64,000 nucleotides of DNA from Lineus longissimus (GCF_910592395.1 NC_088318.1:15996349-16060348); one strand, 5' to 3'; numbered from the stretch's first letter, positions 12,238-25,100 are shown. The notes: generated by a model not told the origin, from the letters alone. Numbers and translations: made by a program.

Positions 12238-12239
12238 TA

Positions 12240-13553
12240 AGTGCATGTCATAATTAACAAATTATTGGAAGTACACCCTCATAATTAACAAATTATTTGA
12301 AGTACACCCTCATTTAATTTAGGCCAGGTCTATTTGGCAAGCCGCTCGCCGAACAGGCATCTTTTTTTGTCCTGTTTGCAGAGCCGCTTGCCAAACAGCA
12401 CTAAAAAGCCACCCTGTTCGGCCAGCCGGGCTTGCCAAAGAGGTAAAAAATCTACCCTGTTTGGCGAGCTGGCGACTTTACTTTTTATATAAATGAGTTC
12501 GGCTCTCCATTCAGGACAAGAAAAAGTCGCTGTTTGGTAAGCCGGGCTTGCCAAATAGTCACTTCCTTTAATTTATTTACTCATTACCGCAAGGGTATTT
12601 TTGAGTTCAAGCCAGAGTTTTTTTACAGAGGCTTTCAAATATTTATTTGAAAGAATCTGGCAAATGTCAATACATTGAGGTTCAAGATGCCTCTAGCGAG
12701 CCACCCGCCGACCACACGTTCTGCGCCCTCTCATGTTCGGATTTGAGACCAGTCGCCCCTGGCAGAGACGGGGAATCGGCCACAGGGCGGGGTACCAGAG
12801 AGTACTCCAGGCTGGTACTCCAACATTATGTCTGAATAGGCCTGCTTTGTAAATGCAGTCTACCCAGCAACTACATATACATGTATGTACGAAGTACTGT
12901 CATCGATCTGCCACTTGAAATTCATATCAGATTTAAACTGTATCCGTGATAAACTGAACAGGGTTTGCACACGCCAATGCACGAAAATGCAGGGGTTATT
13001 TAGGCCCGGTTAGGTTTAGATAGATGCTCAAAATATCGATGTGAAACTTGATGAAGCATATCATGCAGTGTATTTCCTCAGTTAAGCATGTATTCTGACT
13101 CCCCTCTAGGTGTGTCCCATACGCCCCGTAACTTTTCAATTTGAATTCGGCAAGACGTTGAGAAAGGCAAACAACGAACAGAGAGACCATCATTAGGATC
13201 TAATATTCATACTGGACTTTCATCTTTGGTTCGGATCTTGGAGACATTCTGTTAGTGGTTCGCACTTCGAGACTGAAATTGTGTAGTTGTAGAGTTGTAA
13301 TTGCAGACGTCTTAATTTGTGCCATTCCTCATTTCTGGACCAAACAGCTTCTCTCGTGGCGATCCCTTTTTAAAATTTAAAAACAACCTCCTTGAGTGCT
13401 TAAAGTCTGGTATTCATACTCCTCATCAAGACTTCTTTACCTTCGAGGTTTTGCCGAAGTATTGTTTAACACCACAACCTGTCACCAATTCAAAGCAAAA
13501 TTCCTTCCTACGACGTGCACAGAGAGACTCGTCGCGAGCTTGGGTCTTTTAGA
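12240..13553. other. Intergenic region upstream of aquaporin
   Basis: No gene seen. 12240-12310 has a duplicated ACACCCTCAT-containing unit (AATTAACAAATTATT repeated twice). 12335-12560 contains several palindromic words of the GGCAAGCCG/CGGGCTTGCC type. The aquaporin promoter and any 5' UTR exon must lie towards the right end, but no core promoter was identified. Confidence 0.4.
12335..12565. repeat. Cluster of palindromic GGCAAGCC/GGCTTGCC words
   Basis: At least five units built from TTTGGCAAGCC and GGCTTGCCAAA (or one-base variants) occur in about 230 bases. The last one (AAGCCGGGCTTGCCAAATAG) nearly matches a unit at 10664-10694 on the far side of the Tc1 insertion. It looks like a degenerate hairpin-rich repeat family; no known family was recognised. 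Confidence 0.55.
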
Positions 13554-15721
13554 ATGACCTCTTCATCTTGCATCGAGCGGTGTCGTCTGCTGAGCAGCAA
13601 AAGAGACGTCCAAAACAGCAAATGTTGGCGGGCCATCGCAGCCGAGTGCCTTGGGACGATTTTGTTTGTAATGCTGGTCACAGGCTGCAATGTCTTCATG
13701 GGAGAAGTCCAGGTCAAGGATGTAAAGTATCTACAGATCGCGCTCGGAGAGGGCCTAGCATACGCCACCATGATCTGGGTCTTCGGCGCTGTGTCTGGTG
13801 GACATTTTAACCCAGCAATCACCCTTGGTTACTTGTTCACGCGGCGGATCAGCCTGTTCAAAGCAATGGCATACATCATCATTCAGATTCTCAGCGGAAT
13901 CGTCGGCGTGGCCATCGTCAAAGGAATGACGGCAAAAAATTACTGGGTCGCTCAAGCCGCGACTGTTATTCACAAGAACATCAGCCTGGGCCAGGCTTTT
14001 GGAGTGGAGACCATGATCACATTCGTATTGGCTATGGTGATCTTTGCGGCGTATGATTACAGGCGGTACGACCTGAAGGGATCGGGGCCGCTGGCCATTG
14101 GTCTCGCCGTAGTCGTCGGGAACCTTTTTGGGGTAAGCTAATCTAAGTCACTTTGGAGTCTAAGCACAACACCTTATATTACTTTGCAGAAATATCACGG
14201 ATTTACTGTGGGTAAGAATTGCGTATAATTCTTTCTGCTGGTAATTCATTTGCAGCATATTCACATCGCATAGCAACAAGTAAAACTAAAAGGCAAGGAT
14301 GACAAGGTCCTGAGTTTCAGACCCAAATTTACAATGAAGTGGTCTAGGGATTCTTCAAATCATACACTTATATAGGGCCGTCGATGAGCGAGCATTTGGA
14401 ACGCTGGTCAAAGGTGTTCTGTCTGAACTTGCGCCAAACAAAAAACCCGCAACTTTGATCGATTTTTTGGGTTCATATTCCTACTAGTTTTCTGCTAATC
14501 AAATATTGGGACAGATGGATAAACAACGGCAGCTTAAAATCATGATATGGAGTCAAGTGCGCAGGTGCAGATGGGTATCCCGGATGTTGGCAATCTCCAA
14601 TCGTCGGCCAGGGGTCTTCGTAACAATCGCTCGGCGTAAAGTTTAGTAATGTAACATGCTGACTGTTCGGGAGAGTGAACTGTATGTTGTCGCTGTTGAT
14701 GTGGGGATCGATGTTCAAGAGGACAGAAAATCGATGCTGAATGACCGAACATGAATTTGGTGTATTCATATAAGCCAAGGCGAGGGTGATTGAAATTTGT
14801 AAAAATTGAATAATTTTTAACATTTTCTTAATCAAGAAGTAAATGTCAAAGATATCTCCTTCACCCACTTCCTGAAGCAAACTGTAACCGGAACAAAGCC
14901 CAAATGGAGACTTCTGATTGGTTAATTATATCAAAAAGCACATCGGGGATACAGAATTTGACACTTTTGATTGGACAATCATCAGAATTATTAAGAAATT
15001 CTGCCTGCTTCTGTGGAAAACCTTGAATGGTGTCTCACCTTCCTTAAGACGATTCCAAACACGAACCAGAGCTGTGTTCAACATTCGTCACTCATGAGAC
15101 AAGGCATATCACTCTTGTGACCAAAGGCATGTCACTCGTGACATTGATACTCTTCCCTACTCCTTCAGGCGGCGCAAACCACATCAAGCATGAACCCGGC
15201 CCTATCACTGGCTGCTGCTATCTTCACCAACAAGTGGACAGATCATTGGGTATGTATCAGTTATGACATAAAATGCACTATGAAAAGAAGGCCTTTTTGA
15301 AGGGATCGTGGGTGCATGGAATTCACCGGTTCGTAGAATAATACATGTATATACTCAAAATGGTCACCATGCCGGCGACCTCTTAATTGCCCCACTACAA
15401 AATAATGATGCACGGTAATGATGCCACAGGCCATCCACCATTGCTTACAAAGAAAACTGCTGAAGTTTTCTTGATTTCTTTCAGGTGTTCTGGGTCGGTC
15501 CTATCCCGGGTGCCATTGTTGGCGCACTAATCTACGACCAGATTTTCGCCACAAACGCCAGCGTCCTCCGAGCGAAAGCCTGGTGGTGCTGCTGCCATTA
15601 CGAACCTAACGACACACGAGACGACGAACTTGATGACGTACAAAAGGTCAACACAAACAACGCTAACATTAGCATGCAGACGATCACCGAGACCGACGGC
15701 CGCGTTATCTATCGTCTGTGA
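13554..15721 (+). CDS. Aquaporin with non-canonical selectivity filter
   Basis: Major intrinsic protein, a six-helix membrane channel. Exons 13554-14132, 15169-15249 and 15485-15721, all phase 0, give 298 residues. The start ATG at 13554 was chosen because only a GTG precedes it in frame. First half: SGGHFNPAIT with NPA at residues 86-88. Second half: SSMNPALS with NPA at residues 202-204. Typical aquaporin text surrounds both (AIAAECLGT, FGVETMITF, GPLAIGLAVVVGNLFG). The tail after helix 6 is Cys-rich then acidic. Aligned by eye to AQP1, the aromatic/arginine filter positions read Glu66, Asn191, Ser199 and Leu205 instead of Phe, His, Cys and Arg. The overall frame is intact with good splice sites, so it is probably functional, but water permeability cannot be assumed. 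AQP11-type proteins also have NPAL, but the rest looks classical rather than AQP11-like. Confidence 0.93.
14473..14880 (-). other. Antisense open frame inside aquaporin intron 1
   Basis: An open frame of up to 135 codons runs antisense in the 1.04 kb first intron of the aquaporin gene. An internal Met is followed by a hydrophobic stretch (IIQFLQISITLALAY), then a Cys/Pro-containing region (DCYEDPWPTIGDCQHPGYP). It has no recognisable domain and no splice or polyadenylation support. It may be chance or a repeat remnant; it is recorded because it is the longest frame in the intron. Confidence 0.2.
14910..14985 (+). repeat. Short dispersed repeat, copy 2
   Basis: Shares CTTCTGATTGG and CACTTTTGATTGGACAATC blocks with 6566-6640, in the same orientation. 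Undefined ends and unknown family. Confidence 0.35.
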
Positions 15722-16209
15722 CAGGTAGTCAATATGAAAACGCCCAAGTCTAGGAAAAGCGTTGTGGAATTGGAAATGTCCTCAGCTGCTGATATGGGTC
15801 CGGTAAACTGTGAATAAGTGTGCAGCCTATAGTCACGCAGGGCGTCATTGAAGTCTTTTATTTAATACTGCAACACCCATTCAAATTAACTTGTTGTTGT
15901 CTGCATGGTAAACAACTTCTGTCCTTTTTGAATCCTTGCCGATATCCAAGCTTTGGCGATCTGCTGGCCGAGTGAGAATCCCATCAACCTAAACTTAGTT
16001 CTGGCAATCTCAAGATGATTTGGATGCAACCGTGGGAGTAAGCTATCAGAAAGGGCTGGTATTCGAAAACGAGTCAGTGGTATATATACGAACATTTTTT
16101 ATAATTATTTGCTCTTGTATGAGTTTAAAAGGTGTAATGAAATGTAAGGAGAACCTTCCGTATAACATATTTAGGAGAGTCAGTGTTACTGATTGACGGA
16201 GTTCGAGGA

Positions 16210-16215
16210 AATAAA
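16210..16215 (+). promoter_or_regulatory. Possible polyadenylation signal of aquaporin
   Basis: AATAAA about 490 bases after the stop codon. It is the first canonical hexamer I found in this direction. Motif evidence only. Confidence 0.3.
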
Positions 16216-16617
16216 ATATAAAAGAACGACATATCTTGTTATATATATTGCATTTTCCTTATTCACAAAAATTGATATTATTATATATCACGCCCATCAA
16301 GTATGGATAAATCCATACTTACGCCTATTAAGTACACCATCTTTCATATCACAGTCGTTGCTAGAGGGAATGTTAGTCGTTATGTACATGTAGTGTTTAA
16401 TCAAAGCCTGGCTTATATCTAAAATGGCCATTGAATTTATACCATACATTCTATCAAGATGTAGCACAATGCAAGGATACTTTTATAGTTAACCTTGTGC
16501 TGTTAATTCTGTAAATGGTAAAAGTGAGTTCAGCTTCACGGAATTATTCCTTGAACATCTCTTTCAGTGCCAGCATAACGCATATAGTTCTTGATGTAAT
16601 AGTAAAGTGTTGAGTCA

Positions 16618-16689
16618 TAACGATAACGATATAACGCTTATATCCTTACAAATTACTTATAGAAAATAATAGTGTTATCGTTATCGTTA
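16618..16689. repeat. Inverted repeat TAACGATAACGAT
   Basis: TAACGATAACGAT at 16618-16630 pairs with GTTATCGTTATCGTTA at 16674-16689, leaving a loop of about 43 bases. It lies in the convergent intergenic region. It could be a small MITE or a transcript hairpin near the 3' ends. Confidence 0.6.
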
Positions 16690-16761
16690 AACTCCATTTT
16701 AGACGTTAAAGATAATAGATAATTCTATTCCATAGTCCGTATTTCAATCCAACTTGTTCCA

Positions 16762-19119
16762 TCAAATGTGGCTGGTTGTGACTACTCCGGGTCTATCATC
16801 GATCGTGTAATATGGTGGTGGTGGTGGCGGCGGCGGTGGTTTGTCACCGTTCTGCTGCAACGGGTCAGAGGTACCCACGAAGACAACGTTAGCGTTTGGA
16901 TTAGTGACGACGACAGGGGCGGGAGAGGTTGGGTCACCGGTCACCATGATTGTTTGCCTGACAAGTGGTTGCACTGAAATAAAGAATTGGAAAGCTATAG
17001 GGTAACTGAAAAATAATCTCGACCTGTATCAGGTGAAATGATTTCTGATTAAAAGGCTGGTGACATTCGCATGGTGGCGTCACTGATTATAATTTGCTGA
17101 AGTTAAGGTCTAACTTAGAATATTGCAATTTGTACCCATCGGTATTGATATATATTTGACATATTTACACTACGTAGTATAACGGGTACCGCCGGTACAC
17201 ATCCACTTTCTTCAAATTCGTAACACCATCAATCAAACATTTACTGGTGTTAGTTTGGCCTACGATATCCCACCTTTCTCGAGTGATGGTTTGAAGTAAA
17301 GCCTCGCTAACTGTCACGCAAAGAAGACCCTTCTTATTAGAGTTCAAAAGACCACTTACCTCTTGTCTTGTTTTTCTTTGTTATGTAGACCCCAACTGCG
17401 ATTACGACGATGATGATGACAACGCTGGGCACCACGGAGCTCAATATAATGATGGTGGTCGAGTCCATTCCCGATGACTAGAAATAGACAAATTAATAGT
17501 GTATGAAATACTGTTCGAAATCAAAAACCTAAAAATGTCCGGCACCAAAAGTGTGGATTACGTTTACAATAATAAGAAAAGTACATGCACCAGACAGCTA
17601 CAAGTTGCTAAGCGTACGACACATATGTATAGTATGCGCCGTATTAAATGGCGATTTAATGATGTAGGGGGAACAGACACTTGGAGGAAACTACGCTGTC
17701 AGACAACACATCCTTTCTGTCACAAGAGGGTTGTTCCGTCTAGGAAGCTGTAGTGGTGCGGACAAGGAGGGATATATCTTCCTACAAAGAGACTTACGCT
17801 GTTTCCATCCTCTGGCGCAGCTCCTGTGTAGGTGGATCCATCTACGGTCAAGGTAGTCTCGGCATTAAAGGTAAAGCCATTGAATGAGACAGTCAACCCG
17901 TTCTCTAGGGCCACGACCAGTACATTCAAGGCCAAGTCCGTCGTGAGGGTTGTTCCGCTGATGTCGAAGGAGGCGATGATACTACCTGTGAGGTAAAGAC
18001 AGGAGAAATAAAGAAGGGGGAAAGACAGACTATAAAAGACAGGAAAAACCTAATGTAAATTTCAGGCACGGGTCGTATTGGGATTTAAATTAGAACCAGG
18101 CAACGATATTTCTTTATGATCTAATGTTTCTGACGAGGACTTTGCTATGTTCTTACCTGGAGACGTTTGAAAGTTGTCAAGCACGACATCAGCCTGCGAT
18201 GTGTAGCTTCCAACCAATTCGTTATAGAGAGTAACCTGGAAAGCCGCCTCACGTCCACTGATCACAGAATAGTCATTGGGGAACCGCATGGAACATTGTC
18301 TCTTTACTTCGATCAGAGGCGCAACGTAGTCTACAGGTAGAGCAGTGATCTCTTGCATAACATAGAGTTCGAGCTCAGCTGGGTGTGACTTTAGGGAAAT
18401 TTCCAGTAAGTATCTCCCTGATTTTACAAGTGTTAGGTCTTCAAAGAAGATGTCTGAGCGATTGTAGTTGATGTGCCCGACGGTAGCGCCTTCTAGTGAG
18501 CCTGCGTAGTTGCCGGCATCCCGCAGTCTAGCTTCGGCTGTCCAGCTGTTGAACTAACAATGAAAGAAGAGTGTGTAGTTATAGATTGAATGTGACCTGC
18601 AAAACAACATGGGCTGGTGAGCTGGGAGATTTTGTTGCTAAAACGACAGAATTTCACAATGATTTTGAAATGCCTTATTGCAACAATTTCAAAAACTCAT
18701 TACAATAATTGTTGTTGTTTACTAACATTGAGGAACTGACAACCTACCCTCCATAATAAGTTGATCTGCCCATTCGATGACTCCTGCACATGCATTGCCA
18801 TATCAAACATCTTCCCCGCCGTGACCTCGGTTGGAGCCGAATCTATCCGTAAAGCTAATTCGCAAGTGTGGACATCGATCTGGGGAGAAGCCACAGTCCT
18901 TGCCGGTGAGAAGGTCGGCTGTGACAAGGTGAAGTCAATGACGAAATCTTGACCAGGGTTGGAGGTTCCGAGATTGGTGAATTTTGCAATCCCTTGTTTG
19001 AATACTGCTGTGGTGGTTCCTGTGAGGACAGCAGCAGAGTTTGATCCTGCATAGGGTCGGAGGGTCGCTGTCACTATCCACGGCGTCAATTTTGATCCAA
19101 CTGAGCCCATAAGGTCACC
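16762..19119 (-). other. Fibrocystin-L C-terminus: stalk, membrane helix, proline tail
   Basis: Exons 18748-19119, 18157-18553, 17798-17985, 17360-17477 and 16762-16973. The first three encode an extracellular stalk without a domain I can name. Exon 17360-17477 encodes the only membrane span (a stretch rich in Ile and Val ending VGVYITKKNKTR, with a basic stop-transfer). The last exon encodes the cytoplasmic tail with a nine-proline run (KPPPPPPPPPYYTIDD), a possible SH3/WW/EVH1 ligand, and ends in SHI. Confidence 0.85.
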
Positions 19120-22100
19120 CTAAAGCAAGATCATTTTCATTAATAATATATTTTTTCTTTTTTTCAAATAAATTGGTTAATTCTTGGTTGTCCCCACGGC
19201 TATTCTCCCCGGCCTGGCGCAGATGTAAAAAGTCCTCAAAGCTCTGCTTGGATAATCCTTAAACGTGCAACTCATTTCAATGTAACCATGTTTCTGGCAT
19301 GGAAGCTAGGCATACACGAGAAGAAACGTGTTTGAGAAACTTACATTTTGGTCGAGGAACCGTAACCACGGCTGTCTGATGAAAGCTAGACACTCTGCAT
19401 CTCCTTCAGGTGGTTCTACCAGGACTAGAGTAGTTGGTACGAGGACAGGCTCAGGGGTAACTGTAGCATTTCCTGAATCTATGTCCGTGATAAACTGCTC
19501 CCATTCGGGCGACCCTGTCTCCGGTGGTGGAGGGGTCACCGTTACACTTAATATGGTTGTATTGAGAGCTGCGGCAAAGGAGTTGGTCTGCACAGCATCT
19601 GTGATAAGATCATTCAAAGTGCTCAAAAGAGCTGCAGATAGTGGTACGTTGGATGGAGAACCAGTTGTCGCATTTGAAAATGTAGTATCTGTAGGGCTCG
19701 CCGTAGCATTCATTGTGATATTACTCGCTGTAGTTTGAGTACTGTTGATAGTGGTCACTGGCGGATCTCCAATCTCCAAGGTCACCGAGAAGCTTAAGGT
19801 CGCACGTTTCTTTCTCTTGCTTGATTCTGACACAGCTTCTACAATCCTAATTTGGTCTTCTGTGATTCCAAGGAAGGCTGCTAAGTTACTCACAATGTTC
19901 TCCCCGAAAAATTCCTCTGTTGTCATCGCAGGCAAGGCGAAGGAGACAATGAGGACCTCACTCATGCGGATCTGAATCGGAGTCTTCCCACGAACGATGA
20001 TATAAAGTAAGTCATAGTCGTTGTCGAAAAAGTTCGAACCCGCTGGTTCGGACAGTGCAGGCACGTAATGGCCGGGGAAAATTGGCGGGTTAAGTATGGC
20101 TTGTCCTTGGGCGTTCACAGCCCCATTCATCGGTGAAATATATTGTCCCTGGTAGTATACATCGAACCGATATGGAAGGCCATAGAAGACTGCTACTCGA
20201 ATAGTATCCGAGGGTTCGACCTGCAACAACCGCAGTTGAAGCTTGGATGGACTGGTACTCGTGAAGTAGATATCGTAATGTTTTTCTGAGGAGGAGAAAT
20301 ACATATCAATTCAACTAAAAGCTGTAAGGGGCGATTCATAGGAATAAGAAGACAATAAAACAGAAAAATTCGGACATGGGAAGTAATAAACAAGGAAAAG
20401 AAAAGCGGCGTTGATGAATTTGGAGGCAAAACAGTTTTCCATTGCTGCAGCAGACTTTTGATGCCAATGACCTCAGCTGCGGTGGTCTCGACAGAACAAC
20501 CTTTACGTTGATGACGGGTTGTTGGGATGCGTTTGTTTTCACTGTAGAAATCATTCTCTGTTTTAGCCAGGAAATTGTACTTAACATTGCAAGGCAAAAT
20601 CTACGGCTATACATAATGCAGGGAACCACAGAGTGCAGATACTAATATCTTACCTAGCGCCACTAATGCCCAGAATGTTGATATCCTTTCTTGACAAGTG
20701 TAGCCCTGGCACCATCCGTGATCCTGAGGACCATTTAGAAGATCAACGTACTTGTCACCGATGATGGCCACTGGTGACAACCGACGAGATTCGGTGTCCG
20801 AGTCCAAGCTCTCAATGACCAAGTTGGCATAGTCGAGATTGTTGTGACATTCGTATGCTTGCCACGAACCCCGGAAAGAGCAGTTCCTGTTACCAAGGAT
20901 ACCTTTATACCAGAAGAAAATGAGGGCATTAAACCTGTACACTAAACATGTACGAGTTTCATTTCTGCCGTTAACCTAAAAGAAAAGTTGATCACTTAAC
21001 TCACACATTCAATCGGTCTGAATGTGCTATTGCTTTAACCAGGATCTATCATCAGTGACATATGATAGCCTGTTTATTTCAAAAACAATAAAGAAGAGAA
21101 AGCCGAGAAGCTGCGTTTATAGTACATGTATGAGGGAAAGCTTTCAATTAAACACGGAGTTATCTTCTATTTGACGTCTGGTTCCATTTACAGCAGACAA
21201 CCTACCTTTGTAAGGCATTTCCACATTCACATCCAAGAGATTTCCAACAGGATCGGTCAGTGCAATGGCAGGAATTCGGTAATCTCCAACGCCCCGAGCT
21301 GGATCACCGTCCCACTCGTATTCAGCCTGGGGAAGGACATAACCAGGGCTACCAAGGAATGACCCATCGATGTCCTTAATGTAGCAATGCTGCCTGGCGT
21401 CACATACCATATCCACACAATCTGATGGGTTGGCCAAACTGCAATCAGAAATATTTGGTGTTGACGCCTCCCCGCGTTCAGCGTTTTCATCATGCAGACT
21501 GAGTGGTTGGATAGTGACAGCGTCTGTAATGGCTATTCTTTGGGGAACAGAGCCAATCAAACTTGACAGCTCACACTAACTTGAAAGAAAGGCCACATCT
21601 ATGTTTTATAATTGTGACTCCTTACATGGCACTCTCGTGCTGACTCCACCAGCATCAAGAGACGGCGGCCAAATCTAACCGCATCTTGCGAAATCGGAGG
21701 GCTACCGTCGAAGACCTTGAGCAAACAGCTGTTCGAGTTGGTGAGCACGACCTGATCTTAAGTGGTCGATACGGTAATCTGAACGAAGATGAAGAATGAT
21801 TATACTTACGAAACGCTTGCCCTTTTGAAGAAGACCTTGCTGGCCAAGTCCACATCTACGAGTTGGTTGTTCTCCAGGTGCATTGGCACAATCATGTCTT
21901 CCTGTTTTGACATGGTGGAGATGGCATAGTTTCGCTGTCCACAGCGCTCATTGTTGAATTTGTAGAAGAGATTGTCTGAAATTATAGTCAGTTAGCACAT
22001 TAACTTAGTAAAACTGTGCTATACATTAAGTATATTATTGTCCAAGCCTTTGCGATGTTGTTAAAATCCCTGGGTGATTCTGAGGGCTATTATTTGATTA

Positions 22101-25100
22101 TTGATAACCCTGCATTTATCGCATTTATCGGGAGTTTATTTTGTTCGTGTGGTATGTACTGACATACGGGTTCTGTCTCTGTTGGCAAGTCCCTATACTT
22201 AGATATAAATCTTGCAAAGGGCTCCCAATACTTCAGGCTTATGGTCAATGCCATAGACTAATCTTCTCAATGTTCTTGAAGAACTAGATGTATGATTCTT
22301 TTTAACCGCAATGTCACAAACCTTTGATGGTCATGAGGCCGCACATCGAAGGATACGATACTACCCAAGTAAAGGATTTAAACGGTGAACCATTTGAGCC
22401 AGAAACTACGTTCATCCAAGAGACTCCAACATGTCCGCCGGATATCTTCCAAGAGCGCCCATTGACACTTTTTGCGATATTAGTCCCGCTGAGAGTATCC
22501 GTGCAGGGCAAGGTACCAGAGTCGCCTACAATAAGGGAATTGGTAAGAGTTCCTCTTATTGTTGTACACGTGTGAGACAATGGACTGACTCCACTCTGGT
22601 AGTTATAAATCCCGAGAGTGCAGTCTGATATCACGAGATTGTCCAATTCTATGCTACTTTTCCCGGTTGTGTATATTCCGTAGTCAAATGCCCGCCATAT
22701 TGTGAAGCCAGATATTCGAACGCAACCTGTGTTTAGGTCGTCAGCAAACTGAATGACCCCTACAAGGACTCCGTGAGCTTCGTTGCTGCTCCAAAGGACA
22801 GGACTGCCGCACGTCTCTGGTCTCAACCTGTAACCGGCTCGCTGCGATCCTGCGACACAATTGTTCTCCATGACCAGGTTGGTGACAGCGACAACATGTA
22901 TGCCTGCATTCCACTCGTAGTTGAAATCCTCGCTTCTACCGTCGTAGTCGCCTGTCCAGAGGAGGTTTGCTACTAGGTTGTGGCGGAGCTTGTAACCTTT
23001 GCCAGCGAGTTTGATGCCTGAAATGACACAAGGCGATTTTAGGATAAAAGTCATTATTTGACTTTTCACTGACTGGGACGTCTCATTTTAGGACAGGGGA
23101 CATTTTGGTAAATAATCTGACTAACAAGGGCACCGTTTCTTTATATTGTACCGAAACTACCCATCAAGGAACTGAAAGTTCATTTCTTCTCAAACTAATT
23201 CATATCGTATAGCGGACCAAAATTAAATTTTTCAGTTAAGTTAGCCTATGTGGCCGTTTGAAACCGACATACCTATCCCGACTGGCCTGTGTATCACATT
23301 GTTTTCAATGGCAATGTAACCTGCTCCGAACGCTCCAATGGCTGTGGCAAAACAGTGATGGAAAGTAGAGTTGATGAGGTACGATGGCCGCTCCACTGTA
23401 GCATCACCGGTGCCCACCCAGGCCATGGCGTAGCGAGGGTCGTACGGCATATTGTAACCCAACTGGCCTCCTTGGTAAAACTCAATATCACTGATCCTCG
23501 CCCAACCTGAAAATGCAGATGACAATACATGTATATATATATATGTTCAGCTTCTTCTTACTGGCGACTGGAGTCTTTTTTAGGGTCTATTGTGAGAATT
23601 GTCAGACAGAGATATGTGGACAATTAACTAGGGATTTCCACTTGACCACTGCAACTGGACCCATGGGCATCCTCCTGGGTATTGTTGGAGGCTATTTATT
23701 TTGAAATGCCTACCTGGTGTTCGGGAAAGAAAAAGATAGGGCAAAGATTACCTCTGTACACGCTGAACCCTTCAATAGTTACTCCAACCACAACACGACT
23801 CCCGAAAGCCTGTGATACAATGTTGGCATGGTCCTTTCCAATGATACGAATGTTCCGGGACAGGAGAGCAACCTCCGCTGCCTGGGTAAAAGCCTTGCCA
23901 AATCCTTCAAGTTCAGGTGACGTGACAGTTTGAGCTAAAATCAGAATACATGTATAGTCCGTTATGACTTGTAGGAGGCAGATTAGAATCGCGTATGTAA
24001 GTGTCTAACATGTTTTCATTGAGTTATCTGCACGCTCGTCTGGTCTCCTGAAGGGCTGCTGCTCCTATCCGTTATTTCTAAATTAAGCATGGATAATATG
24101 AGTGACGATCTTTAAAAATGCGCTGTCTAGGCCGCCATTCCTCAGTTCATAACTTTGGTATCGACAATTGTTGATCAGAGCACGTCAACCCTGTATATAT
24201 ACCCAAACTTATTTGAAATCATCGGAAGAATGTTACTGTCTTGGTGGTAACACGCTGACCTTGTAACCAAATACTCCTATCATACTTACATATATGTTTG
24301 TACTGCAGAGGCGAGGTAAGATTAACCGATCGGCCATCAACCGAGGCAATATTTCGAACTTCTGTCTCCGATCCATCGAAGGAACTAGTGGTGATCATGA
24401 TCTCATCTCCTGGCAGCCAGTTAACCTCCTCGGAGAGAGTGATGCTGTCTGAGCCGAGGTTTGCCGATTGCTGCAGCTTGGTCCATTGGACGGCGCGAGG
24501 TATACCGTGAAGGTCAAGGCCGCCGAACACACCTACGAAAAGAACGAACATTACAGGAAATATATTGCCCTACACGAGTAGTGAGCAGCTGTCACATTTT
24601 TATATGCAGCTGGAAATAGGAATACGGGCGGGTGAGTAAAGTCTTGAATAGTTAGTTCTTGAATAAAGTATCAGTTCATTTGTTGAATCTTTGACCTTTT
24701 CTGAGGTTGAACTAATATGATCAACAACCTACCGATGGCCTTCGCACCCACAGTTAGTCCACCAGCCGTGAGGATCTCTTCTGTTGTGGTGTCCCCGCTG
24801 AGTACGATATCCAGGCGACCCTGGAAGTGCTTCCCCTCGTCTTCGTGGCCTACGATAAGCCTTCCGCCCATGATCATGATGTGGGTGGCGTCCAGTGTGG
24901 CGTTCAGGTATGTGCCATTGATTGGTAAATACTCAAATTCAAGGACGCCGTAAATGTAGAGTTTGTTTAGCGGGGGGATATCGGTGTCCACAACCACCCA
25001 TTGGTCTGGAAGTAACATCATAGGGTTGAGTTAATGATAAAATAAAAATATATAGCGCTGTACGTATAGAACAACATGTCAACATAATGTTACGAGCTAA

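Larger units (their letters stand above)
15722..16761. other. Intergenic region between convergent genes
   Basis: Contains the 3' ends of the plus-strand aquaporin and the minus-strand fibrocystin-L-like gene. An AATAAA at 16210-16215 (plus) could end the aquaporin transcript. A perfect hairpin lies at 16618-16689. No exon was found. Confidence 0.45.

Noticed and set aside
24298-24510. Plus-strand frames overlapping fibrocystin-L exons (many, for example 19328-19738, 27297-28332, 32686-33003)
   Set aside because: They are shadows of the minus-strand exons, which carry the family motifs.
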